Part shown: one piece after another, positions 63,865 to 64,000 of the stretch | Layout: each line of letters begins with the position of its first letter | Position numbering within the stretch: the first letter of the stretch is position 1 | NCBI GenBank assembly: GCA_905221605.1 | Contig: CAJNDS010002290.1 | Location: forward strand, 671,501-735,500 | Length of the DNA stretch: 64,000 bases | Source: Symbiodinium natans | Lineage: Eukaryota; Sar; Dinophyceae; Suessiales; Symbiodiniaceae | Reading direction: 5' to 3' | Translations under genes and position numbers: made by a program | The notes under the pieces: model-generated | Database searches by the model: none | Told to the model about the DNA's origin: nothing | What the model saw: only the letters and a program-made list of their open reading frames with translations

Positions 63865-64000
63865 GGGTTTAGGGTTTAGGGTTTAGCTACACTCATGTTT
63901 AAGTGTACTTCAGATTGGAGCTCACGCTGCTTGCACCAGGCTTGCCATACGTTCGCCTCTAACCAGGATCCTAAAGAGCCGTTTCCTAGTAGCCCTCAAC

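Overview
This window looks like nuclear DNA of a dinoflagellate or close alveolate alga. Evidence: plant-type telomere heptamers (TTTAGGG/CCCTAAA) scattered as dozens of interstitial arrays in both orientations; small-exon genes whose introns fit GT, GC and GA donors with AG acceptors; hairpin introner-like elements; a tandem duplicated gene; a TIR-like membrane protein family I know mainly from Symbiodiniaceae; and one 11-base match to the 3' end of the dinoflagellate spliced leader. The genus cannot be fixed. No rRNA, CRISPR or prokaryotic operon is visible; tRNAs were not searched systematically.

Layout. 1-10.3 kb: telomere-like arrays, one good three-exon glycosyltransferase gene (1057-2543) and several orphan exon-like islands. 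10.3-17.2 kb: a TIR-like membrane protein gene (copy C) whose exons are split by telomeric arrays and hairpin elements. 17.2-48.3 kb: mostly arrays, minisatellites, microsatellites and hairpin elements, with many short coding-like islands, mostly on the plus strand, that I cannot join into genes; one transposase-like fragment lies at 26.2-26.5 kb and a minus-strand coding island at 42.1-42.5 kb. 48.3-64 kb: a tandem duplication of about 8.9 kb. Each unit carries a roughly 15-exon TIR-like gene (copy A 48626-54841, copy B 57542-63616) followed by a short exon of a further gene (A 54933, B 63768). The second unit runs off the right edge.

How it fits together. Copies A, B and C share one order: a W/F-SHSW segment, hydrophobic segments, an FLDxCCIDQ/WLDKLCINQ segment, an LVLWDxTY(I/F)ERLWCxxE segment, then more membrane segments. 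Comparing A with B shows what happens to introns: arrays gained or lost, the same intron holding the telomeric motif in opposite orientations, a hairpin element present in only one copy, a poly-G insertion inside an exon that could be spliced as a new intron, and a 0.63-kb insertion in another exon. The most interesting reading is that telomere-like repeats and hairpin introners are the main building material of introns here. Exon limits come from reading-frame continuity and A/B comparison by eye; no alignment or database search was run.
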